Positions 60,313 through 64,000 of a stretch of DNA of 64,000 bases are shown piece by piece. Source of the DNA: Acanthornis magna (lineage: Eukaryota; Chordata; Aves; Passeriformes; Acanthizidae); assembly GCA_036785705.1 (NCBI GenBank), contig JAWUZG010000970.1, positions 1,097,001-1,161,000 of the forward strand, in the 5' to 3' direction. The notes under the pieces were generated by a model. That model worked only from the letters and a program-made list of their open reading frames with translations, was not told the DNA's origin and ran no database searches. Each line of letters starts with the position of its first letter. The stretch's first letter is position 1. The translations under genes were made by a program, and so were the position numbers.

Positions 60313-60483
60313 GGAAAGAAAGAGGGAAGGGAAGGGAAGGGAAGGGAAGGGAAGGGAAGGGAAGGGAAGGGAAGGGAAGGGAAGGGAAGGGAAGGGAAGG
60401 GAAGGGAAGGGAAGGGAAGGGAAGGGAAGGGAAGGGAAGGGAAGGGAAGGGAAGGGAAGGGAAGGGAAGGGAAGGGAAGGGAA
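60313..60483 (+). repeat. Perfect (GGGAA)32 microsatellite in a 171-nt pure purine tract
   Basis: 60324-60483 is 32 uninterrupted copies of GGGAA. With the leading GGAAAGAAAGA it forms 171 nt without a pyrimidine. The unit length is not a multiple of three and no frame gives a stop, so all plus-strand frames and the minus-strand frames stay open (Gly-Arg-Glu-Gly-Lys and Phe-Pro-Ser-Leu-Pro repeats). These frames are not genes. Perfect purity means it is young or kept homogeneous by slippage, and length is expected to vary between individuals. Confidence 0.98.
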
Positions 60484-63400
60484 CAGGCTGAGGTCACATT
60501 GGTCACATGGAAGTAAAACCTGGAGAGGACAAGCCAGCATCCAGAAATTTTTTACCTGCCAGCTAAGATGGCCCTTCTTTACAAGGAAGTTCTTTCTTTT
60601 CCCTCTTCTTTCTCCCTTCTCTGTCCGCTGCTGCCATTAGACATCCCCTTTCCTTTTTCTGGGCTTGTACAGAGTTCCAGTCTCTCTGATCCCTCTTGCT
60701 TTGCCCCATGCCTACCCTGGGCTAATGGGGCTAATGAGCACACTCACCACACATCTGAGCAGGGTCACAGAGCAGCTTCAAGGTCTCGTTTCTGACACTT
60801 TTGAGTCCTTCCTCCCTTCTGGTCTTGCACCCCTCCTGCAACACATGATGGTGCTGAGCTCATGAGCCTTCTTGGGGTATTTTTACCTGAGGTCTACACA
60901 CTGGACAAGCTGTTCTGCCCTAAAATGACAGAACCCAACCCACTCAAGCAATGTATGGTAAAAACACAAGCAATGTATGGCTTGAGATTCTTAGACTTTA
61001 TTCTGAAGCTTTCACAGTGTCCCTGCCTACATTTGTGCCTCTGATTTTTTTCAATGCTCAATTTTAATCACATAATATCTTTTATCTGTATATATGGTTC
61101 TGTTTGCACCTACAATTTTCATGAATATTTAGTTGGTTATGCACACATATATACAGACTCCAATCCTCAAAACCTGTGCCAGGGGAAAATAAAAAATAAT
61201 TCCAGCTGTTCAGCATTTTTTGGGCACTGTTTGTAAAAAGCATACTGAACCACACCTGATGTTTTTCTGGGATACTACAGCCTGTATGTGACCACAGCAA
61301 GCACAGGAGCCAATGGCAGAACTTGGGGTAAGAGTGTAGGAGTGCAAAAAATACATTGCAAAACCTCTTAAGCCTTAACCCAACATGGGCGTTTGGGACT
61401 TTCTCCATTGGAGATTGCATCCATCTCACTGAGTTGCACAATGAGGTGCCCAGCTCTGTGCTGCACAGCTGCAATGTCCACAGCGTGGTACATTTTGCCT
61501 CAACAACATATACCTTTGTTTAATTTTAAGCCTATTTATGTAATTTAAGGGATTGTACCCTAAGTCCCTTTCTGTCTGGCACAGTGAATAATTATCCCTT
61601 ATTAACTTATTCCCTGTTTTTTATTATTCCATATGGAACTATCACATCCTGTTTCTTCACCTGCAGACAGCTCTTTTTCCAGGGGAAATTCTAATCTTTT
61701 TATTCCTTCCTCAGGATTCTGTTTTGGTTTTATTCTGACTTACTTATTTTCTTCACAAAGGGTATGTTCTCTGTTTGCCTTGTTACTCATGCATTTCACC
61801 AGCTATCAATAGGCCTTCCAGACAAGCAGGCAAAGCACAATGCAAGCAGAGGATCATTGAGACTTGAACTGATGCTTCATGGGTGCTCTTTCTACTTGGT
61901 CTAAATCCCATAAAACCTTTCAGAGCTTTGCCAGAGCATGAGCTGCAGAGGTCGACCTGAAGAAACTCAGCATTTTTCTTCCAGAGGGCATGGAGTCCCA
62001 CTAACTTTGCTCTCTTAATTTTTTTTCTTTTCAGATTAATTTTTCTCCACAGTTTCTCTTTGCATTGCACCTCTCATTTGGTTCACTTCTCCAGAAATCC
62101 TTCTGCCCTCATGCCACATGCTCAGCTCCTCCTCAGCCACCCACAGTCAGCTGGAAACCAACCCTTTGCCCTAACTAGAAACCAAAAGCATCTTCACTGC
62201 GATGCTTCCTCAAACATGGAAACACTGCAGCTGATTTTGGTGAACAGAGCACTAATCTGTGGGAGCCTGTGACCCCCAGCAAACAAAGAAATACCTCAAA
62301 ATGTAATTAATTTCCTGTCAGCTCTCCACCAACTAGGTTTCTAGTTGGTAGAAACTTGATGGCAGTTGTTGCACATTGCCTCTTATCCACATAGAGAAGT
62401 ATCTTTAGGAGATCCTATCGATTTTTAGCACTTTTCTCCATGATGTGAGGCATTGTCTAGTGAAGGCAACTGGTTGTGCATATAATCAGATTTTTATTAA
62501 CAATTGTGGAGAAAATGCATTGTTAGGATATCCTGTTTCTATCTTAAAACATCTTAACAATTTTTTGCTTTCATCTGTTGTGTTATTTCTTCTGAATAAC
62601 ATAAGTAATTACGTAGTGCCATAAACTTATTTTATTTTTTTTAATTCAAAGCCATTTTAGGTTATTCAAGTAGAACAACTATATTTTTATGCCACTATAA
62701 CTTAACAGTCAAATGGATGGGTAAAAAAATTGCTCCTGGGCTGAGACCCATTTGCCAAGTTTCATTCCAGAGCAATGTTTAGACTGACGTTGTAAATCCC
62801 TATGAACAGTGGATTTGTAATGGAAATGCTGGCACAGACATCTAACTGTGGCAACACAAATGATATTGCTAGAATAAAAAGCCACCATGTATTAAATTAG
62901 TACATAAGCATGTATTGTAGCATATATGTTCCCCTTCTTTGTGCATGCAATCCCAGAGATGTCTCTTGGCATAAGAGTTTCTTTCCTGTTGTTACCATAA
63001 TCTTATTCTCCCACATCAAATACCAGATAATGACAAAGACACAGCAGGAAAATAGATGTTAAAATGTGGATTTTTTATTTACTTTATTTGCTTTGAAGAA
63101 AATGCTGTTACTGATGGCATCTTCAAAGAATTTATGCCAGAATATGTCAAGCAAACCAGTCAGGATGGACAAATACAATTTTTGAGAAGTGTGTAATTTG
63201 GCCAAATGCATATGTATTTTCCCAATATGGCAACATGTACCTCTTCATCCACAAGTTATATCCCTGAACAATACCAAATCCCTCTTCCACAAAAGGAAGC
63301 ACCAAGATTTTTCAATATGTTGCAAAAAATCAGGCAGGGAAATCAGAAGCTCATAAAAATGGATGAAAAGTTTCAGCATTAATTCTAAATTCAGACCATT

Positions 63401-64000
63401 TCAGCTCAAAAACTTTCAGTCACAAGCTTTTGATAATAAATATCACAAGAATATCTACTGATCATCTGTAGTCAAAGCAGCTCTCCAAGCACAGCAGAAG
63501 CTACAGGGGTGCTGTCAAGACAGACTCAGCATTTGGGCTTTGTCATGTAACATGTTGATTTTACAAAGCCCAGCACTAAGGAAATCACTCATCTTTGTTT
63601 ATAATCGAGTATTTTGTTTGTGTCCCTGACAAGTTGTCATGATGATATGTTGCTGCATGATTACTGGCTAGTGAGATGGGCTGAAAAAGGCAGTGCCCCC
63701 ACCGCTTGTGAAGCTTCTTGTGTTTCTCTCACTCTCTTCACTGTCACAGCTGAAATTTCCCTTCCCGCCTACTTTGTCCACTCCTCCTTTCTGATGCTCA
63801 CCCTCATCAGCACCGCTTCTCTTGTCTTTGTGTACAGCACATTTCCCTGGCCACCTATGCAGGTGTTGGAAATGGAGGGAAACGTAGTCCAATGAGAAGC
63901 AGTTGAACCCACTTTTTTGAGACAAATCCTGAGGAAGGATGAGCTGAAATTGAGTCAAAAGGAAGGCAAAGAACAACATTTGCAATGACGCATAAGGAAA
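60484..64000. other. Unique noncoding stretch to window end
   Basis: No gene or clear transposon. A direct duplication of CAAGCAATGTATGG occurs at about 60946 and 60968. The frames 61082-61474 minus, 61783-62070 minus, 63614-63895 plus and 63668-63985 minus have no recognised domain or exon borders. 62480-62700 is AT-rich with possible conserved-noncoding texture. Confidence 0.5.

Noticed and set aside
60241..60640. Several overlapping frames encoding Gly-Arg-Glu-Gly-Lys or Phe-Pro-Ser-Leu-Pro repeats
   Set aside because: Produced by the stop-free (GGGAA)32 array in all frames.
61082..61474. 130-codon minus frame
   Set aside because: No recognised domain. Composition is like the surrounding noncoding DNA.
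63614..63985. Overlapping frames on both strands near the window end
   Set aside because: No domain, no acceptor or donor pattern. Overlap on both strands suggests chance.

Overview
The window looks like avian nuclear DNA, either a gene desert or the inside of a very long intron. The bird call rests on five CR1 LINE copies. Each carries the CR1 3' end built from octamers of the ATTCTATG type. It also rests on a solo LTR (40804-41695) that I recognise by eye as a dispersed bird repeat. Base composition is AT-rich throughout, CpG is scarce, and I see no CpG island, tRNA, rRNA, CRISPR or bacterial-type gene organisation. I could not identify any intact host protein-coding gene. The open frames present are short, lack convincing start, splice or codon structure, or are shadows of repeats.

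Layout. 1-8925 is mostly unique DNA with an ancient palindromic repeat at 5180-5281 and an (ATT)n microsatellite at 6924-6974. 8926-11178 is a long, inactive CR1 on the minus strand, running from near the start of its endonuclease to its 3' tail, with the C-terminal part of ORF2 deleted. 16082-17080 is a 5'-truncated plus-strand CR1 of a different subfamily. It is preceded by a short exon-like, acceptor-like stretch (15961-16104) that I could not assign. 18736-18975 is a cluster of very old repeats, MIR-like and palindromic. 31793-31925, 34913-35085 and 46290-46436 are CR1 3'-end fragments.

35690-36245 holds on the minus strand a heavily mutated reverse-transcriptase relic. Its motifs match the L1/Tx1 group and not CR1, which is unusual for a bird. 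40804-41695 is a solo endogenous-retrovirus LTR with a perfect 5-bp target-site duplication. The last third has more ancient palindromic repeats (48776-48845, 49431-49495, 59579-59636, 59783-59861), a 14-bp minisatellite (46046-46095) and a perfect 32-unit GGGAA array (60324-60483).

Nothing here forms a pathway or operon. The biological content is a stratified record of retroelement insertions of several ages in otherwise unique sequence, some of which (for example 26380-26680) has the look of conserved noncoding or enhancer DNA. Family names are from recognition by eye. No database search was possible.
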